NCBI GenBank assembly: GCA_026545225.1
Contig: CM048850.1
Span: 24,788,297 to 24,852,296 of the forward strand
Source: Cornus controversa
Lineage: Eukaryota > Streptophyta > Magnoliopsida > Cornales > Cornaceae
DNA length: 64,000 bases
Reading direction: 5' to 3'
Positions 10,546 to 23,049 of this stretch are shown here, one piece after another. Positions within the stretch are counted from its first letter, which is position 1. Every line of letters begins with the position of its first letter. Both the position numbers and the translations under genes were made by a program. The notes beneath the pieces are model-generated. The model saw only the letters and a list, made by a program, of their open reading frames with translations, ran no database searches and was not told where the DNA came from.

Positions 10546-12631
10546 AGGGCACTAGGCTTAATGATCCCAAAGCGGCATGAGATTTTAGCTACAGGCTATT
10601 CCTGTCTGGCAACCGACGTTGAGCGTCTCTAGCAGGGTTTTGAGGAGCATGTCCAGGTGACGCAGAGTCAGCTGGCAGCTATGAGGACGGACATTACGTC
10701 TCTGACGCAGGGTCAGAGGGTGCTTTTAGATGAGTTCTGGGCTTTCGACAGGACTTGCAGTTCATGTTTGCCAGTCGAGCTTCCACCTCCACCTCTACTC
10801 CACCCACCGAGCCACCTCCACCACCACCCACCCTAGAGTAGCTTTATCTTTTCGTATTTTTTGCTTTACTTTCCGTTATTTTTCTTTCTTTGCTTTTTGA
10901 TGGGCCATGTTGGTCATGTTAGTTTTTGTGTATTCCAAATGCATGTACCCTTTTGTACTGAAACTCATTTTGACATATATGGAATAGAGTTGTCATTTCT
11001 TTTATATCATGTATTCTATTTACTGTCTTTCTTTTTACTTTCTGCCAATATCTCTGCTCTCTATACTTTGACTATGTATGTAGTACCACTTGCCTAATTG
11101 TTATATGCGATTCAGTTGATAATTTCCGTTTATTACCGCCTGCTTTCAATTCTCAATACTGTTGAGATTGCTTCAACACAGTATGGCGTTAATAAAGAAA
11201 GGCAGCCCCTTTGCATGCTATACGTTAACGTGCCTAGATAGTCAATATCTTATCGCATAGACCTCTTAGTCAATTGGGAAACACCAGTTTAGAGCCTTGG
11301 ATGTGCAGTGATTTCAGCATTGTCAACTTGTACATAATTCTTTTATCATGTTCTTTTCATGTACTTTTTGTTCCATTTAATGCTCGTGGTATCCAGTTGG
11401 TGTTCCGTGCAGGTTTTTCTCAATTACAGGATGACCGGCCGTGTTGGAATGCCATTTTTGTCGAGTTCTGCAGTCCCGGTAATTTCTTTCCTTGTTCTTT
11501 TTGTCCAAGCATTGATGACAATGTTGCATCTAAGTTTGGGGGTGCGGTATGCTATTCCACTTGCATATGCATGCAAATGTTCAATCTTTGTATTTATTGT
11601 CATTCTAGAGCAGTTTTTTTCTTGATATTTTTGCATACTTGCTATGATGTCTTGCTTTTTAAGGGAAGATCATTCGAATAAATGTCCGAGGTAAATGCAG
11701 CAGGTAGTTAAGAGCTTTAACATTGTAAATACCCGCACTTTTGCAAGCTATGTAATAGGTTAGAACGGTCCACATTTTTATTCAAATATGAATATGTACG
11801 GTTCTTGCCCTAAATTTGTCCTTAACCGCACATATTCGCACACATGAATTTTAAATTGTAGGGGTATAAGTCTGATGGAGAGTTTTGTAAATTTCTATTT
11901 TTATTTGAACAGCTTAAAGAATGAGTTCTTTCAGTTGTTTTAAAAAATAAAAAAAAAATATGCCATAAGCCTTCTCACTTAATAGACCGGATCTCTGTGC
12001 CTCATTAAGCATGGAGTATTCGCGTATAAGTGTGCAAGGTTGAGCAATAATAAGCGGGTGGCTTGTTTAAGCTCATTGCCTTGTAAGCTCGGTTATTAAG
12101 TCCGAGGGGTGTTTCTTCACCTAATGCCCTAAAACCAATTGGTTTGGGTGTCATTGGCCCAATGCCGATACATGGGCTTGCAAGAAAGCAAAAAGAGCTA
12201 AGCATTGCATGGTCATCCGCACATGAGCATTCATGTATGTTTTGCGGTAATGAACAACAGTGTCGAGCTTTTTCAATGAGTTTTTTTAAAAAAAAATATA
12301 TTTGTTCTTATTTTTCTCCAAATATGACAAAGCCACGCGTTAGAATGCATGTTCACTTTTCAAAGAGGATTTTGGGGTTGGAATCGGTATTTTTGTTCGG
12401 ACTGGCCATTATGTGGGGACTGTCGTCTATTTGTAGTTTGTGAAGGTCCATTTTTGCTAATGACCGCATAGTTCTGTAATACTTGTTACATTTGTCAGGT
12501 GTTAAATGAACGGATAATCATCCTTTATCTAGTTGATGACTGAGCATGATTCAATTTTTGTATAAGATAGTTCATTTCATTTTTGTAACATTGCATTGCT
12601 AAGGGACTAGTAATGTGTAAGTTCGGGGGTG
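10546..12631 (+). mobile_element. 3' internal region of an Athila-like element ending in a PPT
   Basis: A degenerate coding stretch at about 10600-10850 contains QGFEEHVQVTQSQLAAMRTD and a proline-rich tail; I do not recognise its function. The rest is non-coding. It has a PPT-like block AAGTTTGGGGGTG at 11533-11545, and the true PPT AAGTTCGGGGGTG at 12619-12631 directly before LTR B2. ORFs at 10861-11097, 11274-11681 and 12144-12443 show no family features and are treated as chance. The 5' part of this element is missing. Confidence 0.6.
12619..12631 (+). other. Polypurine tract before LTR B2
   Basis: AAGTTCGGGGGTG, adjacent to the TG of LTR B2 and following AAGGGACTAGTAATG. It makes B2 a 3' LTR rather than a solo LTR. 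Confidence 0.85.
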
Positions 12632-14040
12632 TGATAAGTGTTCAATACTATGCATTTGAACCCTCTTTATTGTATATGTTAGTCCCATTATTACGTTTAC
12701 CGAGGTATATTTACGGTATTTTTGTATTTTTGATGTATTGCAGGTTTTGTACCAAAAGGAGTAATGTTTGAGGCCATTTGCAGTTGAAGAGCAGAATTCA
12801 GAAATGAAGCTAAGGCATCTCGATCAATCGAGATGTTGATCTCGATCAATCGAGATCTCGATTGATCGAGACATGCATTTCAATTAATCGAAATCTCGAT
12901 CAATCGAGATTCCAATCTTGATCAATCGAGATTCTACAGACCCACTTGCCCACTTGCTCACCTACTCTCCCACTTGCAACATAATCCACCTTTTTGCACG
13001 ACTTGGATGGATTTTTGGACTTGAAGAAGACACATGGAGATATTATTGATTTAGTTGGTATATATATTGCTATATATATATATATACATGGTGAGTCCTA
13101 AGGATGGAAAGTAGCAAAAAATGCACAAAAGGAGCCATTTCTCTCATATATCACAGACCATACATTAGAGACTTTTGGGAGAGGAGAAGGAGAAGCTGAA
13201 CCAGACCTTGAAGCTTTAATTTCTCCATCAATGGAAGAGTGCAAGGCTGCCATGATCAACTAACTTCTCTACTAGGGTGTGGGTGAAACCCCTAGCCATG
13301 TAAACTTGTTCATTTTTGTAGCATAATTTGGGATTTGTATTTAAATGTTGATTACTTAGTCTAGTGATGATGTACACTTATACATTTCTTATATATATTC
13401 ATATGATGTTGTTTTTATTCTTGTCTTAGAGTAGAATCCATCTTATGAATGCACAACACTTGCATCTTCTACAAAAAGTGTAAGTGATGGCTAAGCAATG
13501 GTGTTTAAATGGAATGTGTTGTTCTTGCTTGTATAAACCATGCCAAGATGAGGTAGTTTGGATGCATTTAGGTTCACTTAGAGAGTAGGGTAATTAGTTA
13601 GGTTGAAGAACTATGCTTGTTGAAGATGGGTTATGATAGGTTGGAAAACACATTGATCTTTTGATATGTTATTGAGGTCACAAGCCTAATGACATTGTTA
13701 GGCATTTCATTTTATAAATCCCAAGCTTGCTACATTTATGGACATGTGAATGGCTAGTGGTGGAAACCACCCCTAGTTCTCTCTCACAACTTACAACTCT
13801 TTAAATTTAGTGTTTTTTACATTTCATGCAATAGTTTTAAAACAAAAATCAAAACCTTGTTTTTAAAATTAAAGTGGAATTAATCTCTCTTCAAGACAAT
13901 TAACAACTAGTCCTCGTGGGATAGATACCTTCTATATAGAAATCGTATCTACAAAGATTCGTGCTCTTGCGAGTGGTTAAATTATATTTTGAAAAAGGGC
14001 AAAAATAAGCTTACAATTACAATCAAGTTTAGCCACATCA
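12632..14040 (+). mobile_element. Athila-like 3' LTR (B2)
   Basis: 1409 bp, TGATAAGTG to CCACATCA, matching the inverted solo LTR B1 throughout. It carries the TCGATCAATCGA cluster (12817-12933) and a short (TA)n tract near 13060-13086. The 5 bp after it are GTATC; the other half of the target duplication is not seen because the element's left side is lost. Confidence 0.9.
12817..12933. repeat. Cluster of TCGATCAATCGA inverted repeats in LTR B2
   Basis: Six or seven imperfect copies of CTCGATCAATCGAG in alternating orientation, equivalent to 5349-5464 in LTR B1. Confidence 0.9.
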
Positions 14041-15118
14041 GTATCTACAACTATAAATCATTCTAATAATTAACTTGTATCCTCAATTTCTAGCATATAA
14101 GGCATCCATACATAATTCACACCCATAGTTCACTTTGATACATGTTCTAGCATATTTCCATTCAATAATTTCATCAAGACATATACATATAATGACAATA
14201 CACATTAGTATCATCATAGTTATCATGTGAAGACTCAATTAATAAGTATAAGCATAAGAAAGATGCAAGACTCACTTCCTAGCACCTCTAACCATGCTAA
14301 TCAATTCAAAACCAATATCAATTCCTAAGAAATCGATGATAAGGTGGAGAGAACACCCATACCTCAACTCCAAGCTAAATTTTGAAAAGTCCCAAATTGC
14401 CAAATCTTTGAATAGCTCTGAATTCGACTCTTGAACCATAGATGCGTAGATCATAGCGAGGAGAACAACTCTCTCTTCTTGAGCTATCCCCAATTCCAAA
14501 CCCTAGTTTTGCCCAAATCTTCAACCTCCACCAAATTGAACTTTGAATCGATCAAATTGAAGAGAAAGATGAGGATAGCGATCTTTCCTCTTGGAACAAT
14601 CTTCAAATCACACTCTAAGCCATTTTAATTCTAAAGAAAAGTTGGGATGAGGTTGTAGTGGGAGAGAGATGAGAGCAAATCTGATTTTTGTAGTTAAATA
14701 AATAATATAAGTCTATTTTTATTTTTCATCTTTGCAGCTAAGTCTCTCTTTCTCTTTTAATTTGATCATTGTTACTACTAACTCTCTACTAATAACATAC
14801 TAACATTTTCACCCCTAACTTATCTTTCAAATCCCTTAATTATTTGTGTATACCCCTACGTACATTTCCGAGACTTATGAAAGTCTCCCAACTCATCCGA
14901 CTAGTCTCGGGTCCCACACCCAGACTCAAAATTTTTGAAAAAGTCTCACCACACACAAACACACATATTTAAACTAATTTCTCATGTTTTATCACAATTA
15001 AAACATAATTAATTGTAATTAAAAATTAAAGAAAATTCTGAGGCTTTATAATTTTGCACTTGGTTTTACTTTGATACGTCTTTCTAATATCGAATGTACA
15101 GTATATGATCGACAAAAA
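14041..15118. other. Non-coding, no gene recognised
   Basis: AT-rich sequence without a supported gene. Stretches such as CAAACCCTAGTTTTGCCC near 14500 and the tone of the sequence resemble the untranslated part of gypsy LTRs in this window (compare 18900-19230), so it may be an old, unclassified LTR fragment. The short ORFs at 14272-14499 and 14431-14628 overlap on opposite strands and have no family features. Confidence 0.4.
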
Positions 15119-15473
15119 AGACCATTCATTGTGGTTTTTAGCCCTGAACAGTATTGTAGTTATTTGGCGTGGAACATGATTGGGATTCCTTGTTCACATG
15201 TATGTAATGCCATCTAACAGTTTTCTTTAAATATTTATGACATGGTTAAATTATGGTTAATTCAGGGTTGAAACATAAGAGAAACTATGTGAACATCTCA
15301 CCTCTTAGGTCCCCATGCATGATATACCAGTGCCAGGTGGTGACGATGAAGATACTACCCATCTTAGGCCTCCCATAGTACCATGTCCTCCTGGAAGACC
15401 CCGTAATAAATTGATTGAATCACAATTTTAAAATGTAAGGCCGATACATTATGGGCGATGCCATAAGACTGGT
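15119..15473 (+). pseudogene. MULE (Mutator-like) transposase C-terminal relic
   Basis: Frame pieces give a SWIM zinc-finger region: FSPEQYCSYLAWNMIGIPCSHV (partly; from 15119), in which the second Cys of the C-x-C...C-x-H pattern has become Tyr. Further on come PMHDIPVPGGDDEDT, a PPGRPRNK basic motif and a terminal zinc knuckle HYGRCHKTG, again with Cys changed to Tyr. This order (SWIM, PGRP/K-rich, knuckle) is typical of plant MuDR-family transposases. Stops at about 15215 and 15430 break it. The knuckle is cut at 15473 by element C. Only the C-terminal end of the gene is visible. Confidence 0.75.
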
Positions 15474-18400
15474 TGTCACACCCCAAATTTTGACTCCGGA
15501 AAAATGAGGGTGAGTAAGTTACATGTTATCACCTCACATCAACTATCTCACTATAATACCATGCTCTGATACCAAGTTGTCACGCCCTAATTTCTGACAC
15601 TTAGAAATCGAAGGTGAACTGGTCTATTAAGCCCAAATGAACCATCTTAATTTCTCAACTACCGCGGAAGTTTAATCCTACATACGCAATTTTGTAAGCG
15701 TATACTCAACATCATTCATCCCAATGGACTCACATTAATTAATGAATGCACATCTAGCATAGTGAGGACTGTAATTTTTGCACAATCGAAAGTCTGATTT
15801 CACACAATCGAAAACCTAATTTCGCACAATTGAAATTCTAATCTTGAACAATCAAAGCTCTCGATCAATCGAAGTACTATCGAGATTCTCATGGAATAGG
15901 ACCTACTTCCATCAAAATGTTTTAAACCAAGTTTGCACAATCGAAAATTTTTGACCATGCGAAAATGGGATTTCTGATAGGCGTTGAATGTTACGCATTC
16001 TAGCCTCTTAACTTATGTATTTTAATCTCTTAATGATAGATTATTTTGTGATTTTACTTTGTTTTAGTGTTTTCTGTATTTGCAGGGCCTTAATGATTAT
16101 TTCAGTTAAAACAAAGCTTTTGGGCTTTTAAAGAAGACATCCAAGATGGTGAGATGAAGCCTACATCAAGGAGAATCATTCAACCATTTATTTTAACTCA
16201 ATTCAGCCCAAAAAAGGGGTCCAAGAGAATTACAACTGCTTAAGAAGGTTTCGGGCCTGAAGCCCAAATCTGCGCATAATACAGTCTTAATCCCGTTTTG
16301 GAAAACAGACCAGAAGTCTTATTTCTGAGCCTCAAATCAACATTATTTCCATGTGAGGTTGAACGAAATTTAATTCTGTACACTTTTGTATTTCACAAAA
16401 ATTCCATAAATCGAACTTCTAGGGGTCAAAAGTTGGGCCGAAGTCAGCAGAAAAAAACCCACCTGATTAGTGCTGCGGGAAACCCTAATTTATTCCTAAT
16501 TGGATTAGGACTTTGGTGTATTCTCTTGGGGAATAAAGTGAAGAATAAGGAGATGAGTTTTGGGGATGAGAGACAAAGAGAACAGAGCTTGGAGAGTCTG
16601 AGAGGGCTGAGAAGAGAACAGAAACATATTGCAGAGTCATTAGAGAACGAAGTCATACGCATAATTCAGAAAGATGATGTCTTCTTCCTTAACAGTTGAA
16701 GCTTCTTCTTCTACCATGAGCGGCTAGTTCATCCACTAGGGTTTTGATGTAGCCCTAACAAAGCATCAATGGTTTGATTGTTTTAATTATTGGGGACCTT
16801 TATATACATGCATAGATTGTGTAATTCAGAGGATTCTTATTATAGAATTGAGCAATAAAAGTCTTGTAAATTCAATCTCAATGATTTCTTATCTTGTCTT
16901 AGATATTTAGTTGTTGTTATTGAACTCAATCTCTCTTGTTTTCTGTGATCATGAGAGAGATTATTACACAATGGTAATCACTGAATATATTGTTATGAGC
17001 TTTGATGGATTATGCCTAGAGAAGATGAACCATACTGCACCCTAGATTAGAGTAGTTAGGCAGATGGCCCATGCCAATCGAAGATAGTCCATGGCTTAGC
17101 CTTAATCATATGTTATCTTCTTGACGGATGAAGGTGAGCTTGTAGCCACCAACACCACTTATGCATGATGTAATTCCCCTATAGTTGATTCAATTGACCA
17201 TTGATTGTGGAGTTAGTGGTGAAGTCAAACACCCTAGATTTCTCTCATATTATCTTCACTATCTTGTTTACTTTGATTTATTTTATTCTTTCTTTTTAAT
17301 TAGTTTAATTTAAAAATCAGAATTCTTTTCTTAAATTTAATTAGAATTAATTTCGTATTCTAACTCATCAGACCATAATCCCTGAGGTACGATACCCCTT
17401 TCGATAGCCCTATTCTGCAAGGAATTCGTTCTATTGCGAAGTGTGGAAATTTTTAATTGATATACTTTTTGAGTCACACTCACACACGAATCAATTTCGC
17501 GTAATAAAAAAGTCTTTCTACAGAAATCCTACAACTCTACACTTTATCCATTTTATGCACAATTCGACCTTCCACACACACTCAAATCCTTATATGCCTC
17601 CATACACATTTGCAATCATAAATGATGTGCAAAACATCATACATTTGATGCATTGAATACAAAAATCATAATTCCCATACATACATCCCTCCTATTTATT
17701 AATTTGTCCACAAAATATACATAACTTTGCATATAATCCCATCATCCACAACTCATTCTCATATACATACATAAGTGGTCTAAATCATATATTTCATTAA
17801 AATGACCTTCAAAGTTCATAGTCATCATATGAAATACACGTATACGGTCAAAAGTACTAGCAATTCAACTATGATTATGAGTACAACAAAATCAAGATGC
17901 CACAAGCTGACATGGATAGCCATATATATAATATCCAAAATAAAGCCAAAAATGCTACAAGGAGCTCCACTTAGATGCTCAAGTCACGTCAGTCATCGAT
18001 GCTTTATTTGTAAAAGGTTTGAGGAAGAGGGGTAAGCATACAACTATGCATAGTAGGAATGTCCCATTCCACCTAGGTATTGACCCGACACCGACCTAGA
18101 TGATATGTATCTCGGTACACTACAGGGCACATTCTACATCTTCATGTTCAACCAATAAAATGCAATTCAAGGATAATGCATTAAATCAATATATCATGCT
18201 TAACAATTTAAATACATAAGCAATAAAATATATATACACTTTCTCAGTCATAATCCGATACGTGAACATGATTGGTCAACTCCAACGATTATGTGGCCTT
18301 GGACACCTCCGATGATACCCATATAATTTGGATAACTCTGAATGATCATACAACCTTGGTAATATATTAGTTTGCAAAATGGGAGTGGACAACTCTGATG

Positions 18401-19501
18401 CTCACAAAGTTATGGACAATGTCCGAGTTATAGGCCTTAGCCTTGGCATGATGGGGCGACTCTGACTATCATACCTAGTGGGTAAATTATACCACTCTTG
18501 TGATACGATTGGACAACTCTGAAGCCCCGTGCACAGTCAACTTACACAATTTTCCCATAATTACTCATATATGCATTTTAAACATATATAACACATAGCA
18601 TATATTTTTCATGCTTTTCCAATGCACATTCTTGCTATAATTATATTTAGCATGTATTCTCGCTACACAAACACCATATAGCCACATATATGTTGAATTT
18701 TTGCGTACAAATCACATATGCACACAATATATCACATAGTTTGATATGTTATCAATTTGTACACTTTGCATGTATATATTCACCACATCATATATGTCAC
18801 TCTATACATCACACTAGCATGTAGAAATCATAAGAAAATGGGAAAATTACAATACCACAGCCCCTCCCATTACCCTCATACATGCCAAATTAACTTATGC
18901 CTCTCCAAACCCATCGAAACCCTAGAATTGACGACTAAGAGAGAAGAAACAACCCTACCTTGAATTTGAAAGCTTCTCAAGCTATTCCCAAGAATTCCAT
19001 CGAGGTTTATCTTGCTGAAATCAAAGATTTTCAGTTCAAATCGAAGCTCTTGACCTATGCTACAAGTCGTCCTTCACCCGCAACTCCCGAATCCAAGCCG
19101 AAGGCCTATGAAATGAAGAGAGATGAAGTGGGAGAGAGAGAGAAAGATGGATGTGAGTTTGATCTATGGGAAAAGTGCAGATATTCTCCCAGCCACTTGG
19201 TAGATATAATATCTAGGCACGAAATGACCAAAACCTAAAAAACACTTCCTTAACTCTTTAAATATTTCATTTGGTTTAAAATCAAAAATAAATATTTTTC
19301 AAAAAAAATTTCGATTTCCGGGCCCTGCCGACCTAAAAATCTCAACTTTACCCAAACGCTCCCAAAACTTTCCAGAACCTCTAAATAAGTTCCCAAACAT
19401 GTTTGCTACACCCAAAATATGCTACAGATCATTTAAAATGCAATTATGGCAAAAATGATGAATAAAATGAAAACTGACCAAAATTGGTCCTAGTCTCTAC
19501 A
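15474..19501 (-). mobile_element. 3' LTR of element C
   Basis: On the minus strand it starts TGTAGAGACTAGG at 19501 and ends ...TGTGACA at 15474. It is interrupted by solo LTR A3; without that it is about 2.5 kb, like the 5' LTR. Near its end (15563-15578) it contains a PBS-like GCTCTGATACCA followed by a second TGTCACGCC, so a PBS plus LTR-end module is embedded within the LTR. A region at 18250-18530 holds imperfect repeats around GGACAACTCTGATG. Confidence 0.85.
15975..17493 (+). mobile_element. Athila-like solo LTR (A3) in the 3' LTR of element C, perfect TSD
   Basis: 1519 bp, TGATAGGCG to ACGAATCA, homologous to A1 and A2. It is flanked by ATTTC at 15970-15974 and 17494-17498. The uninterrupted target is seen in the 5' LTR of C near 24870 (GGGATTTCGCACAA). 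No internal sequence is present. The ORF at 16298-16699 lies inside this LTR and is not a gene. Confidence 0.95.
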
Positions 19502-19514
19502 ACGTCCCAACCTT
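19502..19514 (-). other. Polypurine tract of element C
   Basis: Minus strand AAGGTTGGGACGT just before the 3' LTR and just after the polyprotein end (the NFEDEI-like sequence read from about 19540). Two pyrimidines interrupt the tract, which suggests decay. Confidence 0.7.
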
Positions 19515-19559
19515 CAAAGAATTTCATCCTCGAAATTAGAAACATACCTCAAGTAGTGA

Positions 19560-20800
19560 ACAACTTGGGGTACTTTGAACGGACTTCCTTTTACCGTTCC
19601 CACGTAGCCTCCTCAACTCCGTGATGCCTCCAAAACACCTTAACCAAAGGAATGGTTTTGCCCCGAAGCACTTGCTCCCTAAAGTCCAAAACTTGAATTG
19701 ACTTCTCCTCATACAACACGTCCTCCTCCACCCCAAGGTATATCCAATATAGCACATGTGAAGGATCCATCTCATACTTTCTTAACATTGAAGAGTGGAA
19801 AGTATTGTGCACACTTGACATTTATGGTAGCAGTGCCTAGCGATAAACTACCCCACCAACACTATCCAATATTTCAAATGGACTGATAAACCGGGGCACT
19901 AGCTTGCCACTATGCCCAAACCTTATCAAACCTCTCCGTGGCGATACCTTTATAAAGACATGGTCCCCCACCTTAAATACCAAAGGTTGTCGCCTTTTAT
20001 CGGTATAGCTTTTCTAACAACTTTGAGCCATAAACAACCATTGCCTTATCACCTTTCTCTTTTCTGTAATCTCGTGGACTATATCCGACCCCAAGGCAAT
20101 AGTCTCTCTAACCTCCATCCAATACACGGGTCACCTACAACGTCTACCATACGAGGCCTCGAATAGAGTCATCTCAATACTAGCTTGATAACTATTATTG
20201 TATGTAAACTCCACCAATGGAAGGTGATCCTCCTAACTACCGCTAAAATCAAGTGCACATGCCGGAAGCATATCCTCCAAAATCTGTACAGTACGCTCTG
20301 ATTGACCATCTGTCTAAGGATGGAAAATCGTACTGAAATGGAGGTCTGTATCAAGTGCCGCCTGAAAGCTTTGCCAAAACCGTGACGTAAACCTCGGATC
20401 TCTATCAGATACAATGGAAACTAACACTTTGTGCAGTTTCAGAATCTGATCAATTTATAACCGACTAAGAGTATCGACGTCATTAGTCACTTGAATTGGA
20501 AGGAAATGAGCCACCTTGGTTAATCTGTCCACAATAACCCAAACTACGTCGTGACTCTTCCTCGACCTAGGTAACCCCGTCACAAAGTCTATAGTGATGT
20601 GCTCCCACTTCTATAAAGCCACCGGTAATGGCTGTAATAGACCCACCGATCTCTGATGCTCATCACTTATTGACCAGTGAGGCACCATGCCACAAACTAT
20701 GCGACATCTTTCTTCATACCCTTCCACCAATACTATTGGCATAAGTTATAGTGCATTTTGGTACCACCGGGATGCACTGCAAGTATAGAGTTATGAAACT
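19560..20800 (-). pseudogene. Integrase and chromodomain, element C
   Basis: Integrase inserts cDNA into the genome. Minus-strand pieces show the zinc-binding region (HPGGTKMHY near 20770, WWKGMKKDV near 20715), the core with DFVTGLPRSRKSHDVVWVIV near 20590-20530 (first Asp), SDRDPRFTSRFWQSF near 20405-20360 (second Asp) and DGQSERTVQILEDM near 20310-20265 (Glu). A C-terminal GPY-like region follows (FGHSGKLVPRFISPFEIL near 19915-19860). A chromodomain ends the protein (VLDFREQVLRGKTIPLVKVF from 19692, then WRHHGVEEATWER). Chromodomains direct chromovirus integration towards particular chromatin. Stops lie at several points, including near 20305, 20230 and 19590. Confidence 0.88.
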
Positions 20801-21129
20801 CTCTAAGACCTTATCCCTACAAACCAATGGTAATACCATTTTCCTTTGAACCTCATGCCACATTCAGAATGGACAATCTTGTTTTCCACCACTTCATCAC
20901 CCAATATCCGAGTACGAATGCTTTCCATCTCACTATCATTTCTTTGTTCCTCAACCACTATACTCACTAGAGTAGGTTGTGTAATGAGCATGAATAATGT
21001 AACTGGTTTACCACCCTCACTAAAGTACAATCCCACTTCTGAGATGTCTTCCATCATTTTCCACTCTCGGATGGCAATGCTTGCCAAAGTACCATGTTAT
21101 TTTCTACTTAAAGCATCGACAACCACATT

Positions 21130-22414
21130 AGTTTTCCTCAAGTGATACTGAAGATCAAAATTGTAGTCTTTCATGCACTCCACCCACCTCTTCTGCCTCA
21201 TATTCAAGTCTCTTTGTGTGAAAAGATACTATAAGCTTTTGTGATCAGAGAAAACCTCAAACTTTTTCCTGTACAAATAATGCATCCACATCTTCAATGC
21301 AAAAATTACCGCCGCTAACTCCAAGTCATGAATTGAGTAATTTTGCTCATGTGTCTTCAATTGTTAAAAACATATGCAACAATCCTCTTGGTTTGCATCA
21401 ATACACATCCCAAACCGTTCCGTAAGGCGTCACAGTAGATTATATAACCCAAACCATATTTGAGAATTATCAATATCGGAACACTAGTTAATTTACACTT
21501 CAACTCCATAAAAGAATGCTCGCAAGCATCATTCCATACAAACTTAACTCCTTTATGAGTAAGTTTAGTCAGCAACGCCGCTAACTTTAAAAAATCCTTT
21601 ACGAAAGATCGGTAATAACCTATTAGCCTTAAGAAACTATGTATCTCAAATACGTTCTTTGGCCTTTCCAATTCATTACCACTTCAATCTTAGAAGAGTC
21701 CATTGAAATTCCCCCTTCCGACACCACGTGTCCTAGGAACTTCACTTCCGTTAGCCAAAATTCACAGTTTTTATATTTAGCATACAAAGGGTGCTCCCTC
21801 AAAATCTGCAATACAGTCCTCAAGTGGATCTCGTGTTCCTCCATATAAGAAGAATACACAAGAATATCATCCACGAATACCACCACAAATCTATCCAATT
21901 ACACACTGAAAACTCAGTTCATTAGGTCCATGAACGTCGCCGGTGCGTTCATCAAACCAAATGGCATCACTAGAAACTCATAGTGGTTATATCTAATCCG
22001 AAAAACTGTCTTCTGAATGTCTTCATCCCTTACCCTCAGCTAGTAATACCCCAACCTCAAGTCAATATTTGGAAAGCAAGTTGAACCCTTAAGTTGATCA
22101 AACAAGTCATCTATCCTTGACAAAGGATACTTGATCCTGTTCGTTACTTAGTTCAATTTTTGGTACTCAATGCATAACCACAAGGATCCGTCCTTCTTTC
22201 TAGCAAAGAGGACTGGAGCTCCCCAAGGCGATGTACTAGGTCATATAAATCCCTTATCTAACAACTCTTGCAATTAATCCTTTAACTCCTTTAATTCTAT
22301 TGGAGCCATACAGTACGGTGCCATAGAGATGGGCATAGTACCGGGAGCAAGATCAATGTTAAACACTACATTCCTCATCAGAGGTAACTTTGTCAAGTCC
22401 CTTGAAAACACGTC
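21130..22414 (-). pseudogene. Reverse transcriptase and RNase H, element C
   Basis: Minus strand: [15 protein letters not shown] near 22220-22175, IDLRLGYY near 22060, [17 protein letters not shown] near 21970-21920, catalytic [10 protein letters not shown] near 21880-21850 with both Asp retained, [10 protein letters not shown] near 21740-21710, and [16 protein letters not shown] near 21640-21590. RNase H starts at VIYCDALRNGLGCVLMQ near 21450-21395. In-frame stops are scattered (for example near 22150, 22040, 21900 and 21360). The open stretches 21898-21629 and 21671-21357 are in different frames. Confidence 0.9.
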
Positions 22415-22921
22415 TTAGAAATCACTCACCGTTGGTGGAAACCCTCCATGAGCCATAACATCATCCTCCTCGACTAATAGGCTAGCTAAGAAGCACCCAA
22501 TCCTGTCCCAAATACCGAAACTAAGAAATGATGGTATGTAGAAATTATCACCCTCTCCTACAAAATAGAAGCAATCACCTTCGGGTGTGCACACTGTCAC
22601 CCTCCTACGGAGACAATCGATCACGGCTTTAAACATAGACAACCAATCTATACCTAGAATGACATCAACCATGGTCATATCTAGTAACACAAAGTGAAAT
22701 ACTAGCAGACGTCCCATAACCTCGATTTCGCAAGACCGACACACTCTACCCAGGGTAACTCTACCCCCAATAGGCGTATCAATGGACAATGATGACTCTA
22801 GTGATGACACCTCTAGTCCCAAGGCACAAGCAAATGCAGCAGATATGAATGAATGTGATGCACCTAAATCTATCAACACCCTAGCCCACGAGCTAGAAAC
22901 CAAGAAAATACCTCTGACCAT
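22415..22921 (-). pseudogene. Aspartic protease domain, element C
   Basis: One open frame of about 168 residues, between the gag linker and RT. It begins at GIFLVSSSWARVLIDLGASH (active-site region, Asp-Leu-Gly), followed by SFISAAFACALGLEVSSLES, the VILGIDWLSMF region and an acidic linker ending SDF. The equivalent in element E (138-611) is broken, so this is the better-kept copy. It is a domain of a polyprotein that is broken elsewhere, hence called a pseudogene. Confidence 0.88.
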
Positions 22922-23049
22922 TGATGGCCCTAGTACCTCCTCTGCCTGAGCAAGTGTGAAAACATGGCCTTGTGTCTGTTGACCCTACTGGTTAGTCCCC
23001 TGTAATCCTAACTACTGACTAGAAGCAGGCGTAAACCCTCTCACTGCTC

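Noticed and set aside
11274-11681. 135-residue Cys-rich frame
   Set aside because: Lies in the non-coding 3' part of an Athila-like element, overlaps other frames, contains a PPT-like block and has no recognisable domain.
16298-16699. 133-residue frame
   Set aside because: Falls wholly inside solo LTR A3 and is not preserved as a frame in LTR A1 or A2.
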